64,000 nucleotides of DNA from Novipirellula caenicola (lineage in GTDB: Bacteria > Planctomycetota > Planctomycetia > Pirellulales > Pirellulaceae): NCBI RefSeq assembly GCF_039545035.1, contig NZ_BAABRO010000002.1, forward strand, positions 957,649 through 1,021,648, given 5' to 3'. Made by a program: the position numbers and the translations under genes. Every line of letters starts with the position of its first letter. Position 1 is the first letter of the stretch. The notes beneath the pieces were generated by a model. It was not told where the DNA came from. It saw nothing but the letters and a program-made list of their open reading frames with translations, and ran no database searches. Shown piece by piece: positions 1 to 9,499 of the stretch.

Positions 1-920
1 ATCGAGGACTCGCCGTTTTTTCCGACGTGATGTTTCTGCCACGCGAGTTCGATCGCTGCTCCGATCTTGTTTTGTGGCGTCTGCAGATGCACTTGTGCGA
101 ACTGCAACATGTCCACAATCGAGCTGCGAATGCCTCCGGCACCTGGCATGTCGGCGAAGTCCCAGTTCGATGTCGGCTGTTTCTGGGCGTCGTAGGGCGT
201 GGCCAATTTCGCGGTTTGAGCTGGATTCAACACGACGCGGGTGTCGGGCATCCCCAACGGATTGGTCAGACGCTGCTGCAATAATTCGTCGTAATCTTTT
301 CCGGCTTTGCGTCCGATCCAGTGTCCGAGCAACCCAAAAGCGAGATTCGAGTATTCGTATTTGTCGCCGGGGGCCCGTCGAAGCGAATGCGAGCTAAGAA
401 ATTCGTGGGCCAACGCTGACGTGTAATCGCTGTACGGGTTTGCGGTGTGAAGACTGGGCATGTTGTCGGCTAATCGCGGCAGCCCTGATCGATGCGTGGC
501 AATCTCCAGTACGGTAATCGGACGATCTTGCCAACGCGGCATCGTGACGCCAGCGGGCAACAGTTCGCTGGCATCTTGATCCAAGCGGATTTCACCTCGA
601 TTGACAGCGTCGGCCAACAGGATGCCGGTAAACACTTTTGAAATCGAACCGATCTCGTACAGCGTCTGGTCATTCGGTGGCGGCCCAATTTCGCTGGTGC
701 GTCCAAGATGAATCGTCGCGGATTCGTCCCCATCGATCACGGCAATCGATAGACCCACCATCCGCTGCGATTGGATATAGGTTTGGGCGAGCTTTCGCAC
801 GCGTTGGCCGAGTCGCTCAGCGGACGCGGGTTCCTCGGGGATTGCTTCGAGCGAAATGCATACTACATAGATTGCAGTAAAAAAGGTGCGGCCAAAAACT
901 GCAGGAAAATAGCGATGCAT
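1..920 (-). CDS. Serine hydrolase of the beta-lactamase class C / penicillin-binding family, C-terminus cut by window edge
   Basis: Reverse-strand reading from ATG at 920 gives 306 codons that stay open to the window edge, so the C-terminus is missing. The N-terminus is hydrophobic and resembles a signal peptide, pointing to export. The family signature is clear: S92-I-S-K95 (the SxxK nucleophile motif, in 'IGSISKVFTG') and Y190-S-N192 (the YxN motif, in 'YEYSNLAFG'). The third motif (KTG or HxG) would lie beyond the edge. Members hydrolyse or transfer acyl groups on peptides, esters or beta-lactams; in planctomycetes most are esterases or peptidases of unknown substrate. Resistance should not be inferred from the fold. 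It diverges from the cytochrome gene starting at 1146. Confidence 0.85.
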   Translation of the reverse strand, partial: MHRYFPAVFGRTFFTAIYVVCISLEAIPEEPASAERLGQRVRKLAQTYIQSQRMVGLSIAVIDGDESATIHLGRTSEIGPPPNDQTLYEIGSISKVFTGILLADAVNRGEIRLDQDASELLPAGVTMPRWQDRPITVLEIATHRSGLPRLADNMPSLHTANPYSDYTSALAHEFLSSHSLRRAPGDKYEYSNLAFGLLGHWIGRKAGKDYDELLQQRLTNPLGMPDTRVVLNPAQTAKLATPYDAQKQPTSNWDFADMPGAGGIRSSIVDMLQFAQVHLQTPQNKIGAAIELAWQKHHVGKNGESS

Positions 921-1001
921 TGGTTTTCTATCGATCAGGGTGAGGGCGATTCACATTTTAGCAGCAAACGGTTGGCAAAATTTTCGCCCTGGCAATTCGC
1001 T

Positions 1002-1030
1002 TTGCTGAGGACGCCGGGGGATTTTATACT
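1002..1030 (+). promoter_or_regulatory. Candidate sigma-70-type promoter for the PSCyt1 gene
   Basis: TTGCTG (1002-1007) is separated by 17 bases from TATACT (1025-1030), about 115 bases upstream of the ATG at 1146, in the divergent intergenic region. The -10 box matches 5 of 6 consensus bases, the -35 box only 3 of 6. No other -10-like hexamer at this spacing was noticed there. Confidence 0.35.
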
Positions 1031-1145
1031 TACACTATGGTGAGGCCCCGCCCGATCGCCCCCCTCCGCTTGCGAACTCGGATCTCCGAATTTCGTTTGA
1101 TCATTCCCCACCGATTCCGCTGAATCATTGAGCCGTCATTTTCAA

Positions 1146-4100
1146 ATGAAACGTATTTTCTCTGGATTGTTGTGCTTGTTGTTGACCACGTCCGTTTTAC
1201 ACGGGGATGGGCTGACGCCACGTGAAGAGTTTTTCGAGAACCAGGTTCGGCCGCTCTTGATCGAAAAGTGTCAAGAATGTCATGGAGCGGAACTGCAGGA
1301 ATCGGATTTACGGCTTGATAATTTGGCGTTTGTTTTGCAAGGCGGAATCAGTGGTCCTGCGGCGGTCGCTCGAAACGTCGAAGAGAGTTTTATCATCAAA
1401 GCGGTGCTGGGCCAGGATGGCTTTGAACGCATGCCGCCGGATGACCCGCTCAGCCGCGCCGAGATCGCAGTGCTGCAAAAGTGGGTTCGTATGGGATTGC
1501 CATGGCCCGCTAGCGACGAACCGGTGACGCCTTCGCTTGGCGATCAGGTGGCGATCAACAAGACGGCCGAGACTCATTGGGCATTTCAGCCGATTGCCAA
1601 TCCAGCGGTGCCAAACATCGAAGGCAAATGGAAAACGTGGGTCGCTAATCCGATCGATGCCTTTATCGCCCGTGAACTGATTGACAACGATTTGCACCCG
1701 TCGCCTGCCGCTGAGCGAAGCGTTTTGATTCGGCGACTCTATTTCGATTTGATCGGGCTGCCACCGACGGCGGACCAAGTCGATGCATTTGTCGACGATC
1801 CTAGACCGACCAGTGAAGTGGTGGCCGATACAATCGAGCAACTCTTAGACAGCGATCACCATGGTGAACGTTGGGCACGGTATTGGTTGGACTTGGCCCG
1901 CTATGCCGACACGCGGGATTGGCAGGCCCAAGCCGAGCTTCGATATCCCTACGCCTATACCTATCGCGATTATGTGATCGACAGTTTGAATGACGACAAA
2001 CCCTATGATCAATTTTTGCGTGAACAGATCGCCGCGGACTTTTACACCGACGATCCAGCGGCACCTGAGTTGGCAGCGATGGGATTGTTGACGGTGGGGC
2101 CTCAATTCCGCAACAACCGTGTCGAGCAAGCGGCTGACAAGATCGACGTTGTGTGTCGAGGACTAATGGGGATCACCGTCGCCTGTGCCCGATGTCACGA
2201 TCACAAGTATGATCCGGTCCCCACCGAAGATTTTTATTCGCTGTACGGTGTGTTTGCGAGTTCCAAAACGGCAGACGATTTTCCCGTGATTCCCACCGAT
2301 CAGCCACCCGGGCCGCTGCAGGCAGATTTCGAGAAGAAGCTTGCCGCGAAACATCGCGAACTTTTGCAATACAAGAAGCAGCTTCGCACGGACGCCGTCC
2401 GAGAGCTTCGCAGCAAGCTGCCTTTGTACATCAAAGGCTTCACGATGATGGGGCTCGAACGCAAACTCGATATCCGCGGCGCGATCAGCAAATTGAAAGT
2501 TGTCGACATCGCGATGACACCGCTGAATGATTCACTGACAAATGAACTGAAGAGCAATCGTTGGCAGGATGATCCTGTGTTGGGCCCATGGCACGACGGA
2601 TTGTCGATCAGCGAGGCTGAATTCAAGAAACAGCAGCCGACGCTGCTAAAAAAATGGTCGGGCGACGAATCGCTCAATCCGCGGATCAAACAGAAATTGA
2701 CATCCTCGCCGCCTAAGTCGCGTTCCGATTTGGCGCTGGCCTATGCCGATGTTTTCGACGAAACTCTGAAGCAATGGAACGCTTTCAAAAAGTCGCATCC
2801 TGATGCGGAAGGTTTTGACGACGAATCGAGTGAAGCAGTCCGAGTCCGTCTGCTCGGCCCCGGAGGATGGTTTGACCTTGACGTCGAAAAAGTGGCGTTG
2901 GCATCACGATTGTCGGGCAAAGGCCGCAAGAAATTAGGAGATCTCGAGAAGGCGATCACCGAGGTCGAAGCGAGTCATCCGGCGGCACCCCCGCGAGCGA
3001 TGACGGTCGTGGATCTAGAAAAGCCGATCACGCCATTTGTGATGCTGCGAGGTGAACCAAACCGACGAGGTGATCGAGTCCCACGTCAATTCTTGAGCGT
3101 GTTGTCCGACGGAAAACCCAAGCCGTTTCGCAACGGCAGCGGACGGCAAGAATTGGCCGAAGCGATCGCAGATGAAAACAATCCGCTGACCGCTCGCGTG
3201 TACGTCAATCGAGTCTGGGCACGCTACTTCGGTAGCGGATTAGTGGAATCGCTCGACGACTTTGGTTTGCGGACGTCGCCGCCGAGCCATCCTGAACTGT
3301 TGGATTGGTTGGCAAGCGAATTCATGCGTAACGGATGGTCAATGAAATGGCTGCACCGCACGATCACATCAAGCAACGCGTATGCTCAATCGAGCGACGC
3401 GAACGATCGTGGTTTGCAGCTGGATCCTGAAAACCGATTGGTTTGGCGTCAGAATCGTCGCCGTCTTGATTTCGAAGCGATGCGAGATTCGATGTTGACG
3501 GTCGCCAATTCGCTGGACCGAACCATCGGCGGCCGTTCGGTCAAACTGAGCGAGATTCCTTACACTCATCGCCGCTCGATCTATGCCTACATCGACCGCA
3601 TTGAATTGGATCCGATGCTGCGGACGTTCGATTTTGCCTCGCCGACCGCTTCGGCTGCTTCGCGTGCTGAAACGACGATTCCGCAACAAGCCTTGTTTAA
3701 TATGAACCACCCGTTCGTCGCCGAATTGGCGCGGGAAGTGGCGGGAATCGCGACGGGTGATGCGGCGATCGAGACGCAAGTCAAAACGGTTTACCGCCAA
3801 GTCTATAGCCGCGATCCATCGGCACAGGAACAATCGATGGCGACAGCGTTTTTGCGTTCGTCGTCCGAGACGGCGGTGCCATTGAATCAGGTTTGGCAGT
3901 ACGGGTACGGACCGCTTGTCGCTGCTGAAAACGCGGATGATTCGCTGCCTGAGTTCACGCCGCTGGAATTTTGGACGGGATCTTCCTACCAAGTCAGCAG
4001 CGAATTCCCAGACCCTGTGATGAAGCATTTGCGTATCACTGCCAACGGGGCTCATCCGGGCAAGAACCAGGATTTCTGTGTGATCCGCCGCTGGACTGCG

Positions 4101-4475
4101 CCGGATGACGGAGTCGTCAAAATCAGTGGCAAACTGAAACACGCCCGCGACAATGGCGACGGAGTGACCGCCACGATTCGCTCAAAATCATTCGCTGAAT
4201 CCTTTACCGTCGCCAACAGCGAAACCAAAACCACCGTGGATCGTTTAGCGGTGGTCAAGGGCCAAGTCATTGATTTTGTCGTCTCGCCGCGATCCACGAC
4301 CACGGCCGATGCTCACATTTGGACGATCGAGATCGAGGGGATCGAAGGGACGATTTCAGATGTGACATGGAATTCGAGTGCCGATTTCCAAGCACCCCCT
4401 CCACCTCCGCTAACACCGCTCGCGCAATTGGCGCAAGCGTTAATGCTGACCAACGAATTTCTTTATATCGATTGA
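1146..4475 (+). CDS. PSCyt1 / DUF1549 / DUF1553 planctomycete cytochrome-type secreted protein
   Basis: A 1109-residue exported protein. The ATG at 1146 is preferred over an in-frame TTG at 1128 because it begins directly with a signal peptide (MKRIFSGLLCLLLTTS). A haem-binding C-Q-E-C-H motif follows near residue 42 (PSCyt1 domain), then the DUF1549 region with a second C-A-R-C-H motif near residue 346, then DUF1553 in the C-terminal half ('RVYVNRVWARYFG', 'NRRRLDFEAMRDS'). The order PSCyt1-DUF1549-DUF1553 is the standard planctomycete arrangement. Its biochemical role is unproven; a periplasmic redox role linked to polymer breakdown is often proposed. Only 7 bases separate it from the DUF1501 gene, so the two form an operon. 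Confidence 0.93.
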   Translation: MKRIFSGLLCLLLTTSVLHGDGLTPREEFFENQVRPLLIEKCQECHGAELQESDLRLDNLAFVLQGGISGPAAVARNVEESFIIKAVLGQDGFERMPPDDPLSRAEIAVLQKWVRMGLPWPASDEPVTPSLGDQVAINKTAETHWAFQPIANPAVPNIEGKWKTWVANPIDAFIARELIDNDLHPSPAAERSVLIRRLYFDLIGLPPTADQVDAFVDDPRPTSEVVADTIEQLLDSDHHGERWARYWLDLARYADTRDWQAQAELRYPYAYTYRDYVIDSLNDDKPYDQFLREQIAADFYTDDPAAPELAAMGLLTVGPQFRNNRVEQAADKIDVVCRGLMGITVACARCHDHKYDPVPTEDFYSLYGVFASSKTADDFPVIPTDQPPGPLQADFEKKLAAKHRELLQYKKQLRTDAVRELRSKLPLYIKGFTMMGLERKLDIRGAISKLKVVDIAMTPLNDSLTNELKSNRWQDDPVLGPWHDGLSISEAEFKKQQPTLLKKWSGDESLNPRIKQKLTSSPPKSRSDLALAYADVFDETLKQWNAFKKSHPDAEGFDDESSEAVRVRLLGPGGWFDLDVEKVALASRLSGKGRKKLGDLEKAITEVEASHPAAPPRAMTVVDLEKPITPFVMLRGEPNRRGDRVPRQFLSVLSDGKPKPFRNGSGRQELAEAIADENNPLTARVYVNRVWARYFGSGLVESLDDFGLRTSPPSHPELLDWLASEFMRNGWSMKWLHRTITSSNAYAQSSDANDRGLQLDPENRLVWRQNRRRLDFEAMRDSMLTVANSLDRTIGGRSVKLSEIPYTHRRSIYAYIDRIELDPMLRTFDFASPTASAASRAETTIPQQALFNMNHPFVAELAREVAGIATGDAAIETQVKTVYRQVYSRDPSAQEQSMATAFLRSSSETAVPLNQVWQYGYGPLVAAENADDSLPEFTPLEFWTGSSYQVSSEFPDPVMKHLRITANGAHPGKNQDFCVIRRWTAPDDGVVKISGKLKHARDNGDGVTATIRSKSFAESFTVANSETKTTVDRLAVVKGQVIDFVVSPRSTTTADAHIWTIEIEGIEGTISDVTWNSSADFQAPPPPPLTPLAQLAQALMLTNEFLYID

Positions 4476-4482
4476 TAACGCC

Positions 4483-5904
4483 ATGACTTTCCAATCCATT
4501 GATCGCCGACGGATGCTGTCGCGTAGCGGCATGGGGCTAGGCATGCTTGCCCTGGCCGGAATTCTGAACGACGAATCGCAAAGTGCGCTCGTGTCGGCCA
4601 GCGAACCGATCGCCGGTAATTCGCTGAGCCCGCGTCCGCCTCATTTTCCGGCGCGTGCCAAACGCGTGATTCACTTGTTTGCCAACGGAGGCCCGAGCCA
4701 GATCGATACGTTCGATCCGAAGCCGGACTTGGCTAAATTCGCCGGCAAAACGCTGAGCGATAAACTCGGACGTGACCGCCGACTCGGTGGCGTCGGCCAT
4801 CCGTCGTCGTTCAAGTTCAGCAAGCATGGTGAATCTGGAACCGAGGTGAGTGAGCTGTTTCCGAACATTGCCAAGCACGTCGACAAGATGTGCGTGATTC
4901 GGTCCATGGTCACCGACGTCCCGAACCATGAACCGGGATTGATGATGATGAACTGTGGCGACATCGTGCGTCCACGGCCGAGTGTCGGTTCGTGGGCACT
5001 GTACGGATTGGGGACCGAGAATCAAAGTTTGCCTGGATACGTGGTGATGTGTCCTCGCGGGTTGCCGACTGCCGCGACGGCAAACTGGCGTAACGCATTT
5101 TTGCCGGGAATCTATCAGGGCACGCACGTGGACACTCAGTTCACCGATCCTGAAGAGTTGGTGGCCAATATCGAGAACAAATTCTTGGTGCATGATCAAC
5201 AGCGTCGCCAATTTGATTTGATTCAAGATTTGAATCGATTGCATTTAAGTCAAAGAGAAGATGATCAACAGTTGACCGGTCGCATCGAGTCGCTCGAGTT
5301 GGCGTTTCGTATGCAAGGCGAAGCACGCGAGGCGTTTGATATTTCAGACGAACCCGAGCACATTCAAAAAATGTATGGCGATTCGCTGCAAGGTCGGCAA
5401 ATGTTGATCGCACGTCGGTTGAGCCAGCGTGGAGTGCGGTATGTCCAGGTGTATCATGGTGCGGGGCAGCCTTGGGATTCGCACGCGGCGATCGAAAAGA
5501 ATCATCCGCGGTTGGCTCGCGAGTGTGATCAACCGATCGCGGCATTGTTGGCGGATTTAGAGCAGCAGGGACTACTCGATGAGACGTTGGTGATTTGGGG
5601 CGGTGAAATGGGACGCACGCCGACGGTGCAGATGCCAGTGACGGCGAACCCGGGTCGCGACCATCACGACGATGGGTTCACGGTTTGGATGGCAGGCGGC
5701 GGTGTCAAAGGTGGCATGACGTACGGAACGACCGACGAAGTCGGATTGAAGGCGGTTGAAAATCGCGTCCACGTGCATGATTTGCACGCCACGATCTTGC
5801 ATTTACTCGGCTTTGATCACACGCGATTGACGTACCGTTACGCCGGCCGTGATTTCCGTCTAACCGACGTCCACGGCAACGTCCAACACGCCATCATCGC
5901 CTAA
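4483..5904 (+). CDS. DUF1501 family protein, Tat-exported
   Basis: A 473-residue protein with a twin-arginine leader (RRRMLSRSGMGLGMLALAG), so it is predicted to be exported folded. The body matches DUF1501, a family related to the alkaline-phosphatase/sulfatase fold: 'HLFANGGPSQIDTFDPKP' near the N-terminus, 'GGEMGRTP' and 'GRDHHDDGFTVWMAGGGVKGG' in the C-terminal third, and 'HDLHATILHLLGFDH' near the end. DUF1501 genes nearly always follow a DUF1549/DUF1553 cytochrome gene in planctomycetes, as here. Substrate and catalytic status are unknown. The start is the ATG 7 bases after the preceding stop; translation is probably coupled. Confidence 0.93.
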   Translation: MTFQSIDRRRMLSRSGMGLGMLALAGILNDESQSALVSASEPIAGNSLSPRPPHFPARAKRVIHLFANGGPSQIDTFDPKPDLAKFAGKTLSDKLGRDRRLGGVGHPSSFKFSKHGESGTEVSELFPNIAKHVDKMCVIRSMVTDVPNHEPGLMMMNCGDIVRPRPSVGSWALYGLGTENQSLPGYVVMCPRGLPTAATANWRNAFLPGIYQGTHVDTQFTDPEELVANIENKFLVHDQQRRQFDLIQDLNRLHLSQREDDQQLTGRIESLELAFRMQGEAREAFDISDEPEHIQKMYGDSLQGRQMLIARRLSQRGVRYVQVYHGAGQPWDSHAAIEKNHPRLARECDQPIAALLADLEQQGLLDETLVIWGGEMGRTPTVQMPVTANPGRDHHDDGFTVWMAGGGVKGGMTYGTTDEVGLKAVENRVHVHDLHATILHLLGFDHTRLTYRYAGRDFRLTDVHGNVQHAIIA

Positions 5905-5908
5905 AGTA

Positions 5909-5984
5909 GGACAGGCTGCCAGCCTGTCATCAGGTGCAAGGCCCAATGTGGGACAGGCTTCCAGCCTGTCATCAGGTGCAAGGC
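5909..5984. repeat. Tandem pair of 34-bp palindromic repeats
   Basis: Two direct copies, 5909-5942 and 5951-5984, differ at one base. Each contains a hairpin of the form GACAGGCT-NCC-AGCCTGTC followed by ATCAGGTGCAAGGC. They lie just after the DUF1501 stop. A 15-base inverted fragment of the second copy recurs at 11881-11895. There is no U-run, so this is not a classical terminator. Confidence 0.8.
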
Positions 5985-6041
5985 ATTCTCTTTGCATAAC
6001 GCCCCTATTCGCCCTAAATGAACAAGCCGCCCACCGTTTCG

Positions 6042-6082
6042 CGTAGCGATTCCTGCCGAAAGTCTTCGCAACTTTCGCTACG
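6042..6082. repeat. GTAGCG-family palindromic element (copy 1)
   Basis: Outer arms CGTAGCGA (6042-6049) and TCGCTACG (6075-6082) are perfect inverted repeats; an inner pair CGAAAGT (6057-6063) / ACTTTCG (6071-6077) overlaps the right outer arm. It sits between the convergent DUF1501 gene and the Met-rich protein gene, 2 bases from the stop codon of the latter. It shares its two-tier design with elements at 11795-11860, 20204-20284 and 30742-30792. Confidence 0.6.
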
Positions 6083-6084
6083 AG

Positions 6085-7935
6085 TTACGGAGCAAAGGGA
6101 TCATCCGCAGGGGATTGCGGCGACCGCGGGGCTGCGAAGGGATCCTTCATCGGCTTGGCGCTGAACGGATCCGTACCAAAGGGATCTACAGGGTCCGCGT
6201 TGCCGCCGAACGGGTCATCAAAAGGGTCACGAGCCGGGATCATATTCTCTTCTCGCATCAGTTCGGTCAGCATGTGTTTGGCCACTTGGACCCGTCGATC
6301 CATTTCCAGGATCTGTTTGGCGAGCATCTGAATGCGACGTTTTCGTTCTTTGGCGACGTCACTCTCGCTGGGCTTTTCAACGGGTGCTGCAAACGGATCG
6401 TCACCAGCCGATTGTCGAGCACTTCCCGGTACCGGGACCGACAAAACAAAGGAATTCGATGATGAACTCGAACCAATCTTTGCCGATGCTTTTCGCATCA
6501 AGATTCCAGTCGTTTTCGACCTGATGATCCCAATTTGAGTGCGTTCAATCGGTAGGGCTCGGCGAAAATCAGTTCCTTGCTCCAATTTCGACTTTGGCAC
6601 TTTCCACGCCTGATATTCACCGGGTAATAGACCGACCGCCAGATACGTTTCGCCCGCTGTCGGATGAGCGACGATTCCCAACGGCCGATATTTAGACCGC
6701 TCCTCGCGTGTCGAGTCGGCCAAACGAATGTAGTCATCGGAGTGCGTCAGTTTTGTTTTTTGGGTAGTATCACTGATCCGCGTCAACACAATCAATTGTT
6801 CGTCACTTGACCAATCGGGCATCGCCGCTTCGGTCAGCCCCCCGTAAATCGCTAGATCCACCGCTCCATCGTCCACCAGTGGGATAGGAGTGTTTTCGGT
6901 GCTGGCCGTCTTACGCGTCCTCGCTACTACAATGCGGCTTGGGCCGCCGGTTAGCGACAACTGTTCCAGTAGGTGTGGATTGTGCTGCACTTCCTCAAAG
7001 CGATCTTTGGGAACCAGTGTCACGCGAACTTCGCCAGGCGGCATCGTCACCGATGCCGTGTGAAAGCCATCGGCGTCCTTCGCTTCTGGCTGCGTCAGCG
7101 GAGCGACTTGCCAATAAGCGACGTACGAATGGAACCGCCAATCGGAAGTGCCGGGGCCGGTTTCGCCCGCGACTGGACCGCCACTCGAAAAACCACCTCC
7201 CCCACCGCTCGACATGACCGGCTTCACACCACCAAGCTGCGGATTTTCAAACGGAAATTGCGGAACGACAAATCCGTTGGTCCAATACGCCAACACCATG
7301 TAGCGGTCGGCTGGATAGTGGCGCGGCACTGAAAACGTCAGCCTCGCTGATTCACGTAACTGGATCTTCTTGACGAGGTGGGTGCTGGGGGGAACAAAGG
7401 CAAACTCGTTCTTCGGGTTGGTCGCGAAGAAGATATCCTGCTCTCCAGGCAGCGAATACAGAACGTTTGACGGGGTTTTGTGCGATTCTTCGGCTCCCAT
7501 TTCCTCCGTTCCCACTCCCACTCCCATTCCCATTCCCATTCCCATTCCCATGTCGGAACCCATCCCCATCATCATTCCCATATCCATATCCATATCCATA
7601 GCCATATCCGCCATCCCTTGCGTGTATTCGACCTGGATGCCTTCCCCTTCATCGATCAGGCGAATGTGCCCGATCGTTCCGCTGGAGCTTCTTTCGTCGT
7701 TGTTCAACGCGACGACCTTGCCATCGGGCATGAATACAATCTGGCCACGTTCAAATCGATGAACAATTGTGTCGGCAGCGTATTTGCCATCGGGAGCGAC
7801 AACATGAATCCGGTTTGTCGGTGCTTGCGAATTCGGTTCTTGCGAATACAGAGGCGACCCCCAAAGCGAGATCACCGCCAGAAATGTCAAGATGCCGCTT
7901 GTCTTCGAGAGCTTAGTTTCCATCGTTGTTCTCAT
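6085..7935 (-). CDS. Secreted protein with Met/Asp/Gly-rich tract and C-terminal DPF repeats, unknown function
   Basis: A 616-residue protein of no family I recognise. The N-terminus carries a signal peptide (residues about 12-31), so it is probably periplasmic or surface located. Residues about 108-147 are an extraordinary Met-Asp / Met-Gly alternation encoded by hexamer repeats. The middle looks beta-rich and contains a Gly/Ser patch (SSGGGGGFSSGG). The last 50 residues repeat the motif DPF about six times in an Asp/Pro/Phe-rich tail. The ATG at 7935 overlaps the kinase gene by 23 bases; an internal ATG at 7923 is an alternative. It is the third member of the sigma/kinase operon and so may be a sensor or effector of that pathway, which is inference from position only. 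The Met tract could bind copper or silver, also unproven. Confidence 0.8.
   Translation of the reverse strand: MRTTMETKLSKTSGILTFLAVISLWGSPLYSQEPNSQAPTNRIHVVAPDGKYAADTIVHRFERGQIVFMPDGKVVALNNDERSSSGTIGHIRLIDEGEGIQVEYTQGMADMAMDMDMDMGMMMGMGSDMGMGMGMGMGVGVGTEEMGAEESHKTPSNVLYSLPGEQDIFFATNPKNEFAFVPPSTHLVKKIQLRESARLTFSVPRHYPADRYMVLAYWTNGFVVPQFPFENPQLGGVKPVMSSGGGGGFSSGGPVAGETGPGTSDWRFHSYVAYWQVAPLTQPEAKDADGFHTASVTMPPGEVRVTLVPKDRFEEVQHNPHLLEQLSLTGGPSRIVVARTRKTASTENTPIPLVDDGAVDLAIYGGLTEAAMPDWSSDEQLIVLTRISDTTQKTKLTHSDDYIRLADSTREERSKYRPLGIVAHPTAGETYLAVGLLPGEYQAWKVPKSKLEQGTDFRRALPIERTQIGIIRSKTTGILMRKASAKIGSSSSSNSFVLSVPVPGSARQSAGDDPFAAPVEKPSESDVAKERKRRIQMLAKQILEMDRRVQVAKHMLTELMREENMIPARDPFDDPFGGNADPVDPFGTDPFSAKPMKDPFAAPRSPQSPADDPFAP
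7495..7614 (-). repeat. Hexanucleotide tandem repeats encoding (Met-Asp)n and (Met-Gly)n
   Basis: On the plus strand the block CCCATT is iterated around 7515-7550 and CATATC around 7575-7600, giving alternating Met-Gly and Met-Asp dipeptides in the secreted protein. Because the unit is six bases, copy-number change would alter protein length without shifting the frame. Confidence 0.75.
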
Positions 7936-9499
7936 CCGTTGGAGTGAGTGTTTTGTTATCGCGTAAACGATCGAGTTCTTCGGTCAGAGCGGTCATTTCC
8001 AGATCAAGTTCTTGCAGGGTGGATTCCAGCTGATCGATTTCCGAATCCTCATTGCCACGTAACGACGTTATCGCAACGGTTGAAAAACCAGTGCCAGCGA
8101 CGGATGTGTGGGCAGGGGCGAACGACGGGTCGTCCATGTTCGGCTGCGGTGATCGCGTCGACATCGAATTTTGCGGAATGGCAGCAGTGACGGCTTGGCG
8201 CGTCGAACCCGAAGCGTCGACGCGTGAGTTTCGGTTTGCTCGTTGCGAAGCGATCGGTTGCGGCGACAAGCCCTCAGCGGATGGCCATTCGGGCAATCCC
8301 GTAAGACTGATCGTGATCACGATTAGCAGCGATAGCACGCCGAGGAGTGCGGGCAGCAGTCGGCGGCGATGTTGTAAACGAGATGGCAATTTACACCTCA
8401 CGGGATCGAGTAAATGTTGCTCACACGCTCGCAGGATCGTTTCACATTCGGCCGCGGTTTCCGGCCGATCGTCAGGATCAAATGCGTGAAACCAATCCAC
8501 CAACCGATAGACCCACGTGGGAAGATCGCAATCGGCTTGGGCTAATTTTGGCATCTCGCCACTCGCGATCGCGGCAACAATCGTATGCGTCGGCAATCCC
8601 TGCATCGGCGGCTCGCCCGTCAACATCGACCACAGCACCGTGCCGAGCGAATACAAATCGCTCTGTGGGCCGGCCTCGTTCCCGCGTGCTTGTTCTGGCG
8701 ACAAGAAACCGGGCGTTCCGACAATCACCCCTGTGTTGGTCATTGAAACATCGTCTTGGATTTTGGCGATTCCGAAATCAGTCAACACCGCTTGCTCGGT
8801 TCCCTTGCCCAATAAAATGTTGCCGGGTTTTACATCGCGATGGACGACGCCGTGTTGATGAGCGGCCGCAAGTGCCGAGGCGGTTTGCCGGGCAATCCGG
8901 ATCGCATCCAAAACATCCAGCTTGCCATGCTTCTCTAAACGCGACATCAGCGATGGCCCAGGCAAATAAGGCATCACCAAGTACGGGATCCCTTGCCAGC
9001 GATCGACCTGATAAATTTCGATGATGTTGGGATGGCGAATCGTGGCGGCCGAGCGGGCTTCGCGTTCGATCCGCTCCAGTGCGGAGGGGAGTTCCAACAG
9101 ATGAGCGGCAGGCAGTTTCAACGCGACGATACGATCGATATCCACATCGCGAGCCTTCAGCACGGTGCCCATACCGCCGCTGCCGACAATCCCGCAGATC
9201 TCGAATCGTCCGATCCGTCCTAGTGAATGAGGATCATCGCTGGGCGACAAAATCGCACGCAGGACCGGCGATAGCTGTACCGATACATCGGTTTCATCAC
9301 CGGTGGGCGCGTCCAGAAAATCCTCGCTCAAACTATGGGACGAGGCTTGCCAAAACGTTTCGTTTGCGGCCAGTTGTTCGAGCCGTGATGCACATTGTTG
9401 GCAATGGTCCAGATGTTGTTCCATCCGCCGATCTTGCGTGCCCGACAAAATTGCCTGAAAGTCAACTTCGGCTAAACAAATTTCGGCATCAGGATTCAT
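7913..9499 (-). CDS. Transmembrane serine/threonine protein kinase with N-terminal HC2-type zinc-finger motif
   Basis: A 528-residue PknB-type kinase. H29-x3-C33-x2-C36 near the N-terminus is the HxxxCxxC motif of anti-sigma (zf-HC2) domains. The kinase domain runs from about residue 97 to 360: glycine loop GSGGMG (106-111), catalytic Lys in VALK (128), HRDVKPGN with Asp222, and DFG (241-243); all key residues are present. One membrane helix (about 381-401) follows, then a short extracytoplasmic tail ending in a Glu/Leu-rich coiled coil (about 480-520). The ATG overlaps the stop of the upstream sigma factor by 4 bases (ATGA), so translation is coupled. ECF sigma factors paired with such kinases are a known planctomycete theme. 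The expected role is phosphorylating or sequestering that sigma factor; this is inferred. Confidence 0.93.
   Translation of the reverse strand: MNPDAEICLAEVDFQAILSGTQDRRMEQHLDHCQQCASRLEQLAANETFWQASSHSLSEDFLDAPTGDETDVSVQLSPVLRAILSPSDDPHSLGRIGRFEICGIVGSGGMGTVLKARDVDIDRIVALKLPAAHLLELPSALERIEREARSAATIRHPNIIEIYQVDRWQGIPYLVMPYLPGPSLMSRLEKHGKLDVLDAIRIARQTASALAAAHQHGVVHRDVKPGNILLGKGTEQAVLTDFGIAKIQDDVSMTNTGVIVGTPGFLSPEQARGNEAGPQSDLYSLGTVLWSMLTGEPPMQGLPTHTIVAAIASGEMPKLAQADCDLPTWVYRLVDWFHAFDPDDRPETAAECETILRACEQHLLDPVRCKLPSRLQHRRRLLPALLGVLSLLIVITISLTGLPEWPSAEGLSPQPIASQRANRNSRVDASGSTRQAVTAAIPQNSMSTRSPQPNMDDPSFAPAHTSVAGTGFSTVAITSLRGNEDSEIDQLESTLQELDLEMTALTEELDRLRDNKTLTPTDENNDGN

Noticed and set aside
1..920. 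Antibiotic-resistance beta-lactamase
   Set aside because: SxxK and YxN motifs define the wider serine hydrolase family only; most planctomycete members are not resistance enzymes.
7495..7614. Possible CRISPR array because of regular short repeats
   Set aside because: Units are 6 bases without spacers and are translated in frame.
7480..7947. Open frame encoding Ser-His repeats, resembling a His-rich metal-binding protein
   Set aside because: It is the opposite strand of the Met-rich hexamer repeats; the minus-strand gene has a signal peptide and operon context.
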